A DNA stretch of 64,000 nucleotides from assembly GCA_013215295.1 (NCBI GenBank), contig JABSOZ010000016.1, forward strand, positions 62,001-126,000, written 5' to 3'. The translations under genes and the position numbers were made by a program. The notes beneath the pieces were generated by a model. It saw nothing but the letters and a program-made list of their open reading frames with translations, did no database searches and was not told the DNA's origin. Shown here one piece after another: positions 36,035 to 45,827 of this stretch. The first letter of the stretch is position 1, and each line of letters opens with the position of its first letter. Source of the stretch: Colwellia sp. (GTDB taxonomy: Bacteria; Pseudomonadota; Gammaproteobacteria; Enterobacterales; Alteromonadaceae).

Positions 36035-38420
36035 ACTTCCTTTATACACGATAGAAAACCCAGGAAGTAGTGACTCAAGAGTTAACTTAAATTGCCCAAC
36101 GTCATTACCAAAAGCCGCTGGATTTTTATGGAACAAAAATATGATGATTCAAATGAATTGTCAAGGTTATGCTGTTTCACAATTCTTGCAACCAGAGCCC
36201 GCAAAATATTCATATGCTCCTTGTATTGAAGCAAAAACTTTTATGCAGCCTGAACACCATTATTATCGTGATCATCCGGGGCGTTTCTTTTATGTCAAAG
36301 ATGAAGATACAGGAGAAATATTCTCTGCTCCTTATGAACCGGTTAGGGCTGGTCTTGATAGTTTTTCATTTTCTGTGGGTGATCATGATATTAAATGGAA
36401 AGTTGAAGCCTTAGGTCTATGTGTTGAACTTACTTTGTCGCTTGGTGTTGATACGCCCGTTGAACTTTGGTCTGTGGTTATTACAAATATCAGTAAAAGT
36501 AAAATTAACCGCAATATTAGTTTTTATCCCTATTTTACTATTGGTTATATGTCGTGGTTGAATCAATCAGCAACTTACAATGCAGAACTCAATGCCATTG
36601 TTGCCAAGGCGATAACCCCTTATCAAAAAGTTGACGATTATTACAAAAACCAACATTTTAAAGATCATACGTTTCTTGTCTCAGATTGTGTGCCATCAGC
36701 ATGGTCTGCAAATCAAACGACGTTTGAAGGAATTGGCGGTCTGCAAAACCCTGATGAAGTTCATCAAGACGTGCTGAATTGTCAATCATCTTGTTATGAA
36801 GTTCCGGTTGCCGTTTTACAGTATAAAATCACCCTGTTCAGCAACTCAGCTAAACATATTAATTTATGTTTTGGTGCTGCAAAAGATGAACATGAAATAT
36901 TTGACATAAAACAAAAATATCTCAGTAATGAAATTAATTTTTCAAAAGAAAAAGCGAGCTATAAGGATTATTTATCTCAGGCTTCAGGTTGTTTAACGAT
37001 AAAGTCGAATGATGAAAGTTTTGACGACTTTGTTAACCATTGGCTGCCAAGGCAAATGTTCTATCATGGTGATATAAATCGTCTAACAACAGACCCCCAG
37101 ACAAGAAATTATCTTCAAGATAATATGGGCATGAGCTATATTAAACCGGATATTGCACGTCAATCTTTTCTCATCGCGTTAGAACAACAACACAGAAGTG
37201 GAGCAATGCCTGATGGTATCTTAATCCATCGTGATGCGACTCTGAAATATATTAATGAAATACCCCATACCGACCACTGCGTATGGTTACCTATTTGTTT
37301 AGTGGTTTATCTAAATGAGACGGATGACGGGTCCATTTTAAATGAACTTATAGCTTTTGCTGATTCTGAAGAACGGTTAACCGTGCATCAGCATATTGAG
37401 CTAGCACTAGACTGGTTACTTGAACAAACTGATGAAAGGGGACTGAGCTATATAAACCAAGGTGATTGGTGTGATCCCATGAATATGGTGGGACATAAAG
37501 GCAAAGGCGTTTCTGCTTGGCTATCAATGGCTACTGCTTATGCGCTTAACTGCTGGAGTGACATTTCTCAACATTATCTTTCAACAGTAGATAAAAGTCG
37601 GTTAGAAGATTATCGTTATGCAGCAAAAGCGTTAAATAAATCCATTAATAAACATTTATGGGATGATGACTGGTTTGCCCGCGGTATTACTGATGAAGGG
37701 AAAATCTTTGGTGTAAAAACCGATACAGAAGGGCGAATTTATTTGAACCCTCAGTCGTGGGCTTTATTGAGTGGCATTGCGAATGTAGATCAAAAATCAA
37801 GTATGATCAATGAAGTTGAACAGCAACTGTTAACACCTTATGGTGTGATGATGTTGGCCCCAAGTTACACTAAAATGGATGAACGTATCGGACGAATAAC
37901 CCAGAAGTACCCCGGTGTTTCTGAAAATGGTTCTGTCTATAATCATGCTGCCGTATTCTACGCCTATGCATTATTCCAGCAAGGTGAATCACAAAAAGCC
38001 TTTGATATCATTTATAAAATGATCCCCAATATTAAACATGCTGTAGAACAAGGGCAGTTACCGGTATTTATACCAAATTATTATCGTGGCGCTTATTATC
38101 AACACCCTAAACAAGCCGGTCGATCAAGCCAGTTATTTAATACCGGCACCATAGCATGGTTATACCGCTGTTTAGTTGAAGAATTGTGTGGTTTGAAAGG
38201 TAGCAATGGAGAGTTAACCATTGCTCCACAACTTCCTGATTGTTTTGATTACCTGAGCGGCACTCGGAGTATTCAAGGAGCTACATTTAATTTTTCGATT
38301 GAAAAAGCGGCAATTAAACGGATAAGTTTGGATCTAGACGGCGAAACTTTATCGGGGAATATTATTACCAATATTCAGCCTAAACATACCTATAATTTAA
38401 AAATAACCGTTCCAAAATGA
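36027..38420 (+). CDS. GH94 disaccharide phosphorylase, probably cellobionate-type
   Basis: 797-aa cytoplasmic enzyme of glycoside hydrolase family 94 (inverting phosphorylases, two N-terminal beta-sandwich layers, then an (alpha/alpha)6 barrel). The general acid is Asp480 in NQGDWCDP, and the phosphate/acceptor region SENGSVYNHAAVF follows near residue 630. GH94 includes cellobiose, chitobiose, laminaribiose and cellobionic acid phosphorylases. Arg623 and Lys627 (RITQK) are spaced like the Arg609/Lys613 pair I recall as binding the gluconate carboxylate in the Saccharophagus cellobionic acid phosphorylase, and the length is close to that enzyme's. The next gene is a gluconokinase overlapping by four bases. 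Together these favour aldonic disaccharide + Pi giving glucose-1-phosphate + gluconate. Plain cellobiose or laminaribiose remains possible. Confidence 0.88.
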   Translation: MSKLPLYTIENPGSSDSRVNLNCPTSLPKAAGFLWNKNMMIQMNCQGYAVSQFLQPEPAKYSYAPCIEAKTFMQPEHHYYRDHPGRFFYVKDEDTGEIFSAPYEPVRAGLDSFSFSVGDHDIKWKVEALGLCVELTLSLGVDTPVELWSVVITNISKSKINRNISFYPYFTIGYMSWLNQSATYNAELNAIVAKAITPYQKVDDYYKNQHFKDHTFLVSDCVPSAWSANQTTFEGIGGLQNPDEVHQDVLNCQSSCYEVPVAVLQYKITLFSNSAKHINLCFGAAKDEHEIFDIKQKYLSNEINFSKEKASYKDYLSQASGCLTIKSNDESFDDFVNHWLPRQMFYHGDINRLTTDPQTRNYLQDNMGMSYIKPDIARQSFLIALEQQHRSGAMPDGILIHRDATLKYINEIPHTDHCVWLPICLVVYLNETDDGSILNELIAFADSEERLTVHQHIELALDWLLEQTDERGLSYINQGDWCDPMNMVGHKGKGVSAWLSMATAYALNCWSDISQHYLSTVDKSRLEDYRYAAKALNKSINKHLWDDDWFARGITDEGKIFGVKTDTEGRIYLNPQSWALLSGIANVDQKSSMINEVEQQLLTPYGVMMLAPSYTKMDERIGRITQKYPGVSENGSVYNHAAVFYAYALFQQGESQKAFDIIYKMIPNIKHAVEQGQLPVFIPNYYRGAYYQHPKQAGRSSQLFNTGTIAWLYRCLVEELCGLKGSNGELTIAPQLPDCFDYLSGTRSIQGATFNFSIEKAAIKRISLDLDGETLSGNIITNIQPKHTYNLKITVPK

Positions 38421-38989
38421 ACAAGAGCAAACATATGAATAACCGATCATCATTAATTGTTGTGATGGGTGTAAGTGGCAGTGGAAAATCTCATGTTGCG
38501 AGCAAACTCTCTACTACCTTAGGTTTCAGTTTTGTTGAAGCTGATGACTTTCATTGTGATGAATCTAAAAAGCGTATGGCGAATAATATACCCATTACAG
38601 ACAAGGTTAGACAATGTTGGTTTGACCTAGTCTGTCATCATTTAATAAATCATAGTGATAAAAATATTATATTAGCGTTTTCAGGTCTTAAACATAAACA
38701 TAGACAGGGATTAAGATCATTAGGGTTTAACACACAGTTTATTTGGCTTGATGGTAAAGAAGAAATTATCACAGAGCGTCTAAGTAAACGAAGGCATCAT
38801 TTTGTCTCGGCAAATTTTTTATCCGGACAGCTAAAAGCGATGGAGCCACCTGATGAGAATGAGCTTGATATTATAAAAATCAATATAGACGAAGACATTG
38901 AAGCAGTGTTATTTGATTGCTTACAAACGATTGTTAATAAGAATGATCTTTCAATAAATCAAGAGCCTTTAAAAATCAACATAAATTGA
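38417..38989 (+). CDS. gntK: Gluconokinase
   Basis: 190 aa, the short P-loop type of gluconokinase. P-loop GVSGSGKS follows a leader of about 18 residues; then come FVEADDFHCDESKKRM, IPITDKVR, LAFSGLKHKHRQGLR and RHHFVSANFLSGQLKAMEPP, all in family order. The usual DDDRxPWL reads DKVRQCWFDL, a mild divergence. It overlaps the GH94 stop by four bases. In this operon it would phosphorylate gluconate released by GH94 to 6-phosphogluconate, feeding the pentose phosphate or Entner-Doudoroff pathway. An internal Met (MNNRSS, 7 codons in) is a possible alternative start. Confidence 0.92.
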   Translation: MNKSKHMNNRSSLIVVMGVSGSGKSHVASKLSTTLGFSFVEADDFHCDESKKRMANNIPITDKVRQCWFDLVCHHLINHSDKNIILAFSGLKHKHRQGLRSLGFNTQFIWLDGKEEIITERLSKRRHHFVSANFLSGQLKAMEPPDENELDIIKINIDEDIEAVLFDCLQTIVNKNDLSINQEPLKININ

Positions 38990-38997
38990 AACTATAA

Positions 38998-39756
38998 ATG
39001 AAACTACAAGCATACTTTTTTCTGATAATGAACATCGCCTTCTGCCAAAATGCGATGTCTATAGAAGCCAATAAGACAGATAAAAAAATCGTTATAGATG
39101 GTGTACAAGAAGAAGTTTGGTCAACGAGTACTTGGTATCCAATAGACAAACTCATTTTAGGATCCTTATCAAATACAAATGACTTTTTAGGTCGTTTTAA
39201 AATGCTCTGGGATGATAACTACTTGTACTTAACGGCTGAAATTACAGATGATATTTTATTTGACCAACATGCTGATCCATTGAAGCTTTATTGGGACGAT
39301 GATTGTTTTGAAGTTTTCATTGATGAAGACAAATCAGGGGGAAATCATCAATTTAATTACAATGCCTTTGCTTACCATGTTGCTTTAGATAATCAAGTTG
39401 TTGATATAGGAAAAAACAATAAGGATGGCACGGTAAATTTTGTGCTATTAAACGACCATATTTCCAGTGTATGGCGGCGTTCAAATGTTTCTCCTCATCA
39501 CGTTATTTGGGAATTAGCGATTAAAATATATGATGATAAATTCGATGATAAAAAACATGATAATTCAGCGAGTCGAGTAAAATTGCACAAAGGTAAAATA
39601 CTCGGTTTTATGCTGGCCTATTGTGATAATGATGGCAGTTTGGAGCGTGAGACATTTATAGGTTCTACTGAAATTTCACCTATCAATGGTGATAAAAACT
39701 TAGGTTATATAACGGCGGATGTATTTGAAAAACTGATACTTGTTGATAATCTGTAG
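38998..39756 (+). CDS. Secreted CBM9-like carbohydrate-binding protein
   Basis: 252 aa with a weak signal peptide (ending near NAMS). The mature domain matches carbohydrate-binding module family 9-like proteins: IVIDGVQEEVWSTSTWYP at the start, FKMLWDDNYLYLTAEITDD, then DDDCFEVFIDED and a final region with LGFMLAYCDNDG. It is a stand-alone domain with no catalytic partner in the chain. CBM9 modules of cellulases and xylanases bind reducing ends of glucans; here a periplasmic or cell-surface role in holding oligosaccharides is plausible. It follows gluconokinase by 8 bp as last gene of the operon. Confidence 0.8.
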   Translation: MKLQAYFFLIMNIAFCQNAMSIEANKTDKKIVIDGVQEEVWSTSTWYPIDKLILGSLSNTNDFLGRFKMLWDDNYLYLTAEITDDILFDQHADPLKLYWDDDCFEVFIDEDKSGGNHQFNYNAFAYHVALDNQVVDIGKNNKDGTVNFVLLNDHISSVWRRSNVSPHHVIWELAIKIYDDKFDDKKHDNSASRVKLHKGKILGFMLAYCDNDGSLERETFIGSTEISPINGDKNLGYITADVFEKLILVDNL

Positions 39757-39844
39757 TTGGGTAATAACTGTTATATTAGGCCTTTAATTTTTTAACGAAA
39801 ATAATTCAATAACTAGGTTAATCATTATCAATCAGTTGATTAGA

Positions 39845-39881
39845 TACAATGTCTGTTTAATTGATGTAAACAGACATTGTA
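39845..39881. terminator. Bidirectional hairpin terminator
   Basis: A perfect 15-bp inverted repeat (arms 39845-39859 and 39867-39881, seven-base loop) in the spacer between the converging CBM9-like and GH3 genes. No long T run, but position and symmetry fit a two-way terminator. Confidence 0.75.
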
Positions 39882-39922
39882 AATCTAGACAAATATATTA
39901 ACGCAAATGAATACCCATTAAA

Positions 39923-42493
39923 TTAATGGTGACAATTAATAGACGACTTCCCTTTTTGATTTGGGATTAATGCAATATTCGCAAGGCTAATTTCTAGTTG
40001 ACCTACTGATGAAAGTTCAAATGCCGTGGTAACGTCGGCCAAATTTGCACCACTTTTGCTAAAACAAATTAAATCAACAGAGATGGTATGCCACTCATCT
40101 AAGGGTAACATATTCAAGACATCTGTCATGTTTTTACTACCCACACACTCGTCTGTATTAGCACAATACATTGATAAGATGACGTTATCTGACGGATTCT
40201 CACTTAATTTAATATCAAACTTTAAGGCAGATTCAGCGGCTAAATCAACGCGTAAATCTTGGCTGTAATTACCTTCACTTACCATTTTGACACCTGATCT
40301 AACGCCGCCAGCTAAAGTTAGTTTAAACGCATCTTCCTGAATTTTTTTATCGACGGTTCGGTAGTTTACTGTTGAAAACTGATGGGTATTTGAACTAACT
40401 TCAATCTCTTCTTTGCCTGAAAAAAGCCTGAGTAGCCAAGGTTTTTTCATTGAACCCGTAAAAATTTCTCTGTTCAGTGGCGATCTTTTAGTTATTGTCG
40501 TACTTTCGTTTAAATTATCTAAAAGTAAATTTTTATCACCATAAGTTAAACCAAACCCATAAGGCAATAGTGGTGAATAGCTGGCATCATTACGATTCAC
40601 CATTGTTTGATCTGCAGCGTTTGGCCATGAGAACGACAATTTACCTTTAAAATCATGCTGAATATTACCGTTTTGATCAGCTAGAACGACATCTGCTATA
40701 CCGCTACCTTCTGATCCTGGCAACCAAACGGCCACAAAAGCATCTGAGGCATTTAACTCTTCGTTCACCCACATTGGTCGGCCACTAATAAATAATGAAA
40801 CGACAGGTATTCCTTGTCGTTTGAAGTTTCTCAATAAAGAAAGATGTTTATTATCTCCTTGCTGAAAGTCCAAATTATCTAGATCTCCATTACCTTCTGC
40901 ATACGGGTCTTCACCATAAACGACAATTGCAACATCAGGTTTATCTTGATAGCTGCCATCAGCACTTAACGTAGCCGTTCCACCGGCGATGGCAACTTGT
41001 TGTGCAATCCCTTGAAAAATTGATGTTGCTCCTGGAAAATCATCATTTGTGTTTCCTGTACCTTGCCAAGTTACTGACCATCCACCCGATTGTTTTCCTA
41101 TATTATCTGCGCCATCGCCGACCACTAGAATATTTTGATTGGCAGCTATTGGCAGAAGATTGTTTTTATTTTTCAGCAAGACCAAAGATTCGCGTACGGC
41201 TTGTTTTGCGACGTCACGATGTGCTTTAGCTCCAATCAGTGCTGTTTGTCCCGAAAACTTACGCGCAATTGGGCTAGGTTTATCAAAAATACCCGCACGT
41301 AACTTTACCCGTAAAATTCGACTAACGGCATCATCGATGCGTGCCCGTCTAATTTTTCCCGCTCTTACTTGCGCAATAGTATTTTCAAGTAATGGTTTCC
41401 AAATATCAGTTGGCACCATAAAAATATCTAAGCCGGCATTAATCGCCTGTGGACAACTATTATTAGTACAGCCTTCAATTTGGCCATGGCCATTCCAATC
41501 ACCGACAACAAAACCATCAAAGCCCATGCGATTTTTTAATACATCGGTGAGTAGGTATTTATTGCCGTGAACTTTTTGACCATACCAACTATTAAAAGAT
41601 GCCATCACAGATTGGGCTCCGGCAGTTAACCCGCCAACATACCCTTGGCCATGAATGTCGAACAACGTCTGTTCAGTTGATATATTATCACCTTGATCAT
41701 CGCCAGCTTGTGTACCACCATCACCAATAAAGTGCTTAATAGAACTGATCACTCGTCTATCACTTAAAAAATCTTTATCAGCATGGCCCTGCAAACCTTT
41801 TACGATAGCGGATGAATATGACCGCACAATTTCAGGATCTTCAGAATACCCTTCATAGGTGCGTCCCCAACGATCATCCCTTACAACCGCTACAGTCGGT
41901 GCAAATACCCAATCAATACCGGTTACCATGACTTCTTTTGCTGTTATTTCAGCAATTTTTTCAATGAGTGCTGGATTATTCGCTGCCCCTAAACCGATAT
42001 TATGAGGAAACAATGTCGCCCCAACAATATTATTATGACCATGTACCGCATCAGTGCCCCACATGGTTGGAATGCTCGACCCGTCTAATGAATCATCGAT
42101 GGAGGCTTGATACATAGCTTCAGCAAGTTTAATCCAATCTTCAGGTGTAGCATGTTTATTGCCATTAGGAAAAGACCCGCCACCATTTAAATAAGAACCA
42201 AAACCATACTTACGCATATCTTCAACGGTAATATCACGAATTTCTGGCTGGATCATTTGAGCAACTTTTTGCTCTATAGTCATTCGTGAAAGTAAGTAGG
42301 TAATTTTTTCCTCTATCTCATTACTCTTTTTAACTTCAATGTTTAAATCTGGCCAGATATTGATATTCGTTGCTGGTTTAACCCATGGCGCCACTAATTT
42401 ATTCTCGGCTTGTTCATTACCACAGCCCGTTAGCATTAGCACTGAAAACAATAAAGTAGCAACATTGTTCGTTACTTTATTTTGAAAAATCAT
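39923..42493 (-). CDS. GH3 exo-beta-glucanase lipoprotein (ExoP-like)
   Basis: 856 aa with a lipoprotein signal (LMLTGC). It follows the exo-1,3/1,4-beta-glucan glucohydrolase pattern: MTIEQKVAQMIQPEI, FAPTVAVVRDDRWGRTYEGYSEDPE, KHFIGDGGT, nucleophile Asp332 in GFVVGDWNGHGQIEG, the second domain VLLKNKNNLLPI, and a C-terminal beta-sandwich of about 150 residues as in ExoP. It removes glucose from non-reducing ends of beta-glucan oligosaccharides in the periplasm or on the surface. It is the second gene of an operon, one base after the stop of the GluP-type transporter, so released glucose and its importer are made together. Confidence 0.94.
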   Translation of the reverse strand: MIFQNKVTNNVATLLFSVLMLTGCGNEQAENKLVAPWVKPATNINIWPDLNIEVKKSNEIEEKITYLLSRMTIEQKVAQMIQPEIRDITVEDMRKYGFGSYLNGGGSFPNGNKHATPEDWIKLAEAMYQASIDDSLDGSSIPTMWGTDAVHGHNNIVGATLFPHNIGLGAANNPALIEKIAEITAKEVMVTGIDWVFAPTVAVVRDDRWGRTYEGYSEDPEIVRSYSSAIVKGLQGHADKDFLSDRRVISSIKHFIGDGGTQAGDDQGDNISTEQTLFDIHGQGYVGGLTAGAQSVMASFNSWYGQKVHGNKYLLTDVLKNRMGFDGFVVGDWNGHGQIEGCTNNSCPQAINAGLDIFMVPTDIWKPLLENTIAQVRAGKIRRARIDDAVSRILRVKLRAGIFDKPSPIARKFSGQTALIGAKAHRDVAKQAVRESLVLLKNKNNLLPIAANQNILVVGDGADNIGKQSGGWSVTWQGTGNTNDDFPGATSIFQGIAQQVAIAGGTATLSADGSYQDKPDVAIVVYGEDPYAEGNGDLDNLDFQQGDNKHLSLLRNFKRQGIPVVSLFISGRPMWVNEELNASDAFVAVWLPGSEGSGIADVVLADQNGNIQHDFKGKLSFSWPNAADQTMVNRNDASYSPLLPYGFGLTYGDKNLLLDNLNESTTITKRSPLNREIFTGSMKKPWLLRLFSGKEEIEVSSNTHQFSTVNYRTVDKKIQEDAFKLTLAGGVRSGVKMVSEGNYSQDLRVDLAAESALKFDIKLSENPSDNVILSMYCANTDECVGSKNMTDVLNMLPLDEWHTISVDLICFSKSGANLADVTTAFELSSVGQLEISLANIALIPNQKGKSSINCHH

Positions 42494-42494
42494 C

Positions 42495-43763
42495 TTAAAC
42501 TGTGTCCTTTTTATTTTTAAATGTACTGCCTTTTAAACCGTAGTAAACAATAAAAATATAACAAAAAACAGGCAAGATAAATGAAAGCTGTATCCCAATA
42601 ATATCTGCTGTAACCCCTTGCAATAGCGGTACAATTGCACCACCTACAATAGCTAAACATAATATTCCAGAACCCTGAGAGGTGAATTTACCTAGTCCAG
42701 ATAATGCTAAGGTAAATATAGCCGGAAACATAATTGAGTTGCACAAACCAACGAGTAAAATTGACCACATTGCAATTTGGCCTGAAGCTAAAATTGTAAT
42801 GGCAATTAACACTATTGCAAAGGTTGCATTAAACGCTAACACTTTTCCCGCGGGTATTTTTTGCATGACGGCGGCACCAATGAAACGGCCGACCATGGCT
42901 CCACCCCAATAATAGGCAATATATTTCGCAGCGTGAGATTCTTCTAAGTTTGCAATGTTTGGATCACTAAAAAAGCTCACTAAAAAACTGCCAATAGAGA
43001 CTTCAGCGCCAACATAAACAAATATTCCAACTGCGCCTAGCACTAAATGACGATAATTCCATATACTGCCAGCAGGTTTAGAAATATTAGTCTCTTCAAC
43101 ACCATTATTGTCAATTTTTGGAAGTTTTAACCAAGCAAATATAGCCGCTAAAATCAAAAGGGTAGTGGCTAATAAAATATAGGGTATTTGTACGGCTTCA
43201 GCGGAGTTACTCGCTTGCGACATTCCATCAGCAACGTAATCTAAAATAAGGTATGAACCAAAGAAAGGGGCGACTGTGGTGCCTAATGAATTGAAGGCTT
43301 GCGTTAAGGTTAATCGAGAAGAAGCGGTATCGGGGTTGCCAAGTAAACTGACAAAAGGATTGGCAGATACCTGCAATATAGTGATACCACTTGCTAGAAT
43401 AAACAGCGCCAATAAAAACAAAGGGTAGCTTAGTAATATGGCCGCCGGATAAAATGCTAAACAACCCAATGCGGCAACGAGCAAACCAAGGACAATTCCT
43501 TTTTGAAAACCCAATTTTTTAACGATGAAACCTGCAGGCAAAGAAACTAAAAAGTATGCGCCAAAAAAACAGGACTGTATCAACATTGCTTGGGTATACG
43601 ACAGATTAAAAACGCCTCTTAGATGGGGAATTAAAATATCATTCAAACATGTAATGAATCCCCACATAAAAAACAATGACGTTAATGAAACTAAAGCAAA
43701 TTGATTACTTTTTGCTTTTCCTTGTTGTGTAGTGATATTGGTGATTGAATTCTGAATAATCAT
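42495..43763 (-). CDS. Sugar MFS transporter, GluP/FucP type, second copy
   Basis: 422 aa, 12 helices, very similar by eye to the transporter at 25105 throughout (same [18 protein letters not shown] and [13 protein letters not shown] segments). The Met at 43761-43763 is chosen because GAGAA lies just upstream and it matches the start of the paralogue; the frame is open 19 codons further. It is the first gene of the GH3 operon and faces a long spacer shared with the AraC-type regulator. Probable substrate is glucose. Confidence 0.91.
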   Translation of the reverse strand: MIIQNSITNITTQQGKAKSNQFALVSLTSLFFMWGFITCLNDILIPHLRGVFNLSYTQAMLIQSCFFGAYFLVSLPAGFIVKKLGFQKGIVLGLLVAALGCLAFYPAAILLSYPLFLLALFILASGITILQVSANPFVSLLGNPDTASSRLTLTQAFNSLGTTVAPFFGSYLILDYVADGMSQASNSAEAVQIPYILLATTLLILAAIFAWLKLPKIDNNGVEETNISKPAGSIWNYRHLVLGAVGIFVYVGAEVSIGSFLVSFFSDPNIANLEESHAAKYIAYYWGGAMVGRFIGAAVMQKIPAGKVLAFNATFAIVLIAITILASGQIAMWSILLVGLCNSIMFPAIFTLALSGLGKFTSQGSGILCLAIVGGAIVPLLQGVTADIIGIQLSFILPVFCYIFIVYYGLKGSTFKNKKDTV

Positions 43764-44313
43764 TTGATTCTCATTTATACTAATTGATAGGCATAACAAA
43801 AAAGTTAAATCGAAAAACACGCGTTGCTACTGTAAAATGTTAACGCTATTTAACGCATTCTTAAGCTGACTTTCAAACGTAAATATTAAACAAGAAGGTA
43901 AAAAGACTTTTTTAACATCTACTTTGATAATAACGTTTTATAATAGAATTTTATTGATATCGTTCGTTTGCCTCACTCGAACTCAAAAACCTTGGTTTTT
44001 TAGTGTTCAATTAAAGTTAATTTTAACGAACCCGCCGTTTATAGTGACCTACCGTCAATATTTATACATATCACATTAAAATTACCTTATACCAAAAGTT
44101 ACGTTTCTTTCCCGTATAACCTAAGGTCTGTAAAATTTTTACACATTGTTCTTCAGAAATTTACATTTAATTCGTGTTCATAATAACGAGCTTCAAACAT
44201 ATGAAAATAAAGGAGAAATTATACGTATAATAAAAATCAATTTGCATTGCAACGATAATACAACATGATATGCTCGTAATATTAATTACAACTCACCAGT
44301 ATCAAGTGAAACC
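43764..44313. other. Divergent regulatory spacer between GluP-GH3 and AraC
   Basis: 550 bp without ORF. It contains no AGCGCT-type LacI site, unlike the promoters at 24.9, 34.2-34.5 and 60.6 kb. Direct GTTAACGCTATTTAACGC at about 43839-43856 and a small AAAAACC/GGTTTTT hairpin at 43985-44000 are visible; either may be regulatory, but I cannot assign them. Confidence 0.4.
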
Positions 44314-45492
44314 ATGACCCCTTTCGAATTTCAAACTGTCATATTCAACTCTCATGACGTTATTTTGTTGATGACAGCCATGCAGTGTCTCTTTTTCGGC
44401 GCGCTACTCTATATTACGAATACCCAACGCATCAAAAGTACTTTGTTCCTGACTGCCTTTCTATTAGCCCATGCATTAATTCCTTTAAACGAATTATTGA
44501 TGTGGGGATCTGAGTTTAAGATCCTCGTCAGGCAGGTATGGCCTAGTATCTATTTTGTGCCTGAGCTCGCTTATTATATTGACGGACCCTTATTATTTTT
44601 ATGTATTAAATCCTTAGTCTTTCGAGATTTTTCCCTTAAAAAAATAGACATGCTTCATCTATTACCACTGGTTGCCTTTATTACTTTTATGATGACCATG
44701 TTCTATAGCTATAGTTATGACCAACGTATTCAGATGATATTGAGTGAATCTTTTGTGTATAGTGCGGGCTATGTGAATATGGAGTTCTTTAGTAAGCTGA
44801 CACGTGTCTTTTATGCGATTGCGTGTTTTGTTTTAATTCGTAAATATAAAGATAGATTACTTGATACCCAATCTACTATTGAAAAGGTTCATATAAATTG
44901 GCTAAATGGCCTCGTTGTTGGCTTTATGGTCGTGATGTTATCGGAAACGATATTAGTGGGCGCTAAAGTCGTCAGTCTGTTTTATCCTGTCGGGTTAGGA
45001 ACTTTCACTTCTCTTGGACTTACCGGTAATTATGTATCGTTTGTATTGGTTAATTTATTAGTTTTTACTGCGATTAGATATTTCATGATATTTCAGCAAA
45101 TAACCAATGAAGAACCTATCAGAAAACCCTTAGATGATCAGTTTGTTAACCCTGATATGGCGGCTGAAGTTGACGCTGCTATGTTAAAATACAAGGCCTA
45201 TCTGGAGCCTGATATTACCTTAGACAAATTAGCTGAATCTTTGTCTATTATACCTCGAGATCTCTCCATGTTAATTAATCGGCATTTTGGTATTAATTTT
45301 TATGAATTTATTAACAAATATCGTATCGAAGAAGCAAAGAGAATGCTTACGGATAGCAAATACCAGAACACAACAATTACCGATATATACTTAGCTGTAG
45401 GCTTTAATAGTAAGTCAGTTTTTTACACTTTTTTCAAAAAATTTGAAAGTGTCACACCTTCTCAATTTCGTCAATCGTCTCTTGCTAAGTAA
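44314..45492 (+). CDS. AraC-family regulator with seven-helix membrane domain
   Basis: 392 aa. Residues about 1-250 contain roughly seven hydrophobic helices, and residues about 290-385 a two-part AraC helix-turn-helix domain (ITLDKLAESLSIIPRDLSMLINRHFG, then ITDIYLAVGFNSKSVFYTFFKKFES). So it is a membrane-bound transcription factor that could sense a ligand or membrane state directly. The start ATG has only a weak AGTGAA upstream. It lies between the GluP-GH3 operon, which it diverges from, and the GH30/GH5 genes, toward which it converges. It is the best candidate regulator for the half of the locus that lacks LacI-type operators. Confidence 0.88.
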   Translation: MTPFEFQTVIFNSHDVILLMTAMQCLFFGALLYITNTQRIKSTLFLTAFLLAHALIPLNELLMWGSEFKILVRQVWPSIYFVPELAYYIDGPLLFLCIKSLVFRDFSLKKIDMLHLLPLVAFITFMMTMFYSYSYDQRIQMILSESFVYSAGYVNMEFFSKLTRVFYAIACFVLIRKYKDRLLDTQSTIEKVHINWLNGLVVGFMVVMLSETILVGAKVVSLFYPVGLGTFTSLGLTGNYVSFVLVNLLVFTAIRYFMIFQQITNEEPIRKPLDDQFVNPDMAAEVDAAMLKYKAYLEPDITLDKLAESLSIIPRDLSMLINRHFGINFYEFINKYRIEEAKRMLTDSKYQNTTITDIYLAVGFNSKSVFYTFFKKFESVTPSQFRQSSLAK

Positions 45493-45827
45493 TCACTTTA
45501 TGTCCATTTAGTGATTCAAACCTCCTTTGGCGTATGGAATGCGTCAAGGGAAGTTTGGCTGGGACCTTATCTGTTATCGTGTCTTCCTTACGGCCTAATC
45601 CTGTATGAGGTTTATATTTCAGCATCAAAATAGCTGAAGTAAAATCGTTTGTTCAAGGTGTTTTGAATATACCGTATTGAGGCGTTTAAGATGGTGACTA
45701 ATAGATTATAGTGTTGAATTTATTAAGTGAAGTAGAGGGGGGAGGTATTCATTCGAATGTACGATAATTCATGGTATTTAACCCATAAATGGCAAGGGAG
45801 AAACCTCGCCATTTATATGATAAATAA
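45493..45827. terminator. Convergent spacer with hairpin 45785-45816
   Basis: 335 bp between the converging AraC and GH30 genes. No ORF. The arms ATAAATGGC (45785-45793) and GCCATTTAT (45808-45816) form a stem that extends by three pairs beyond one mismatch, placed 12 bp after the GH30 stop. It probably ends GH30 transcription. Confidence 0.6.
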
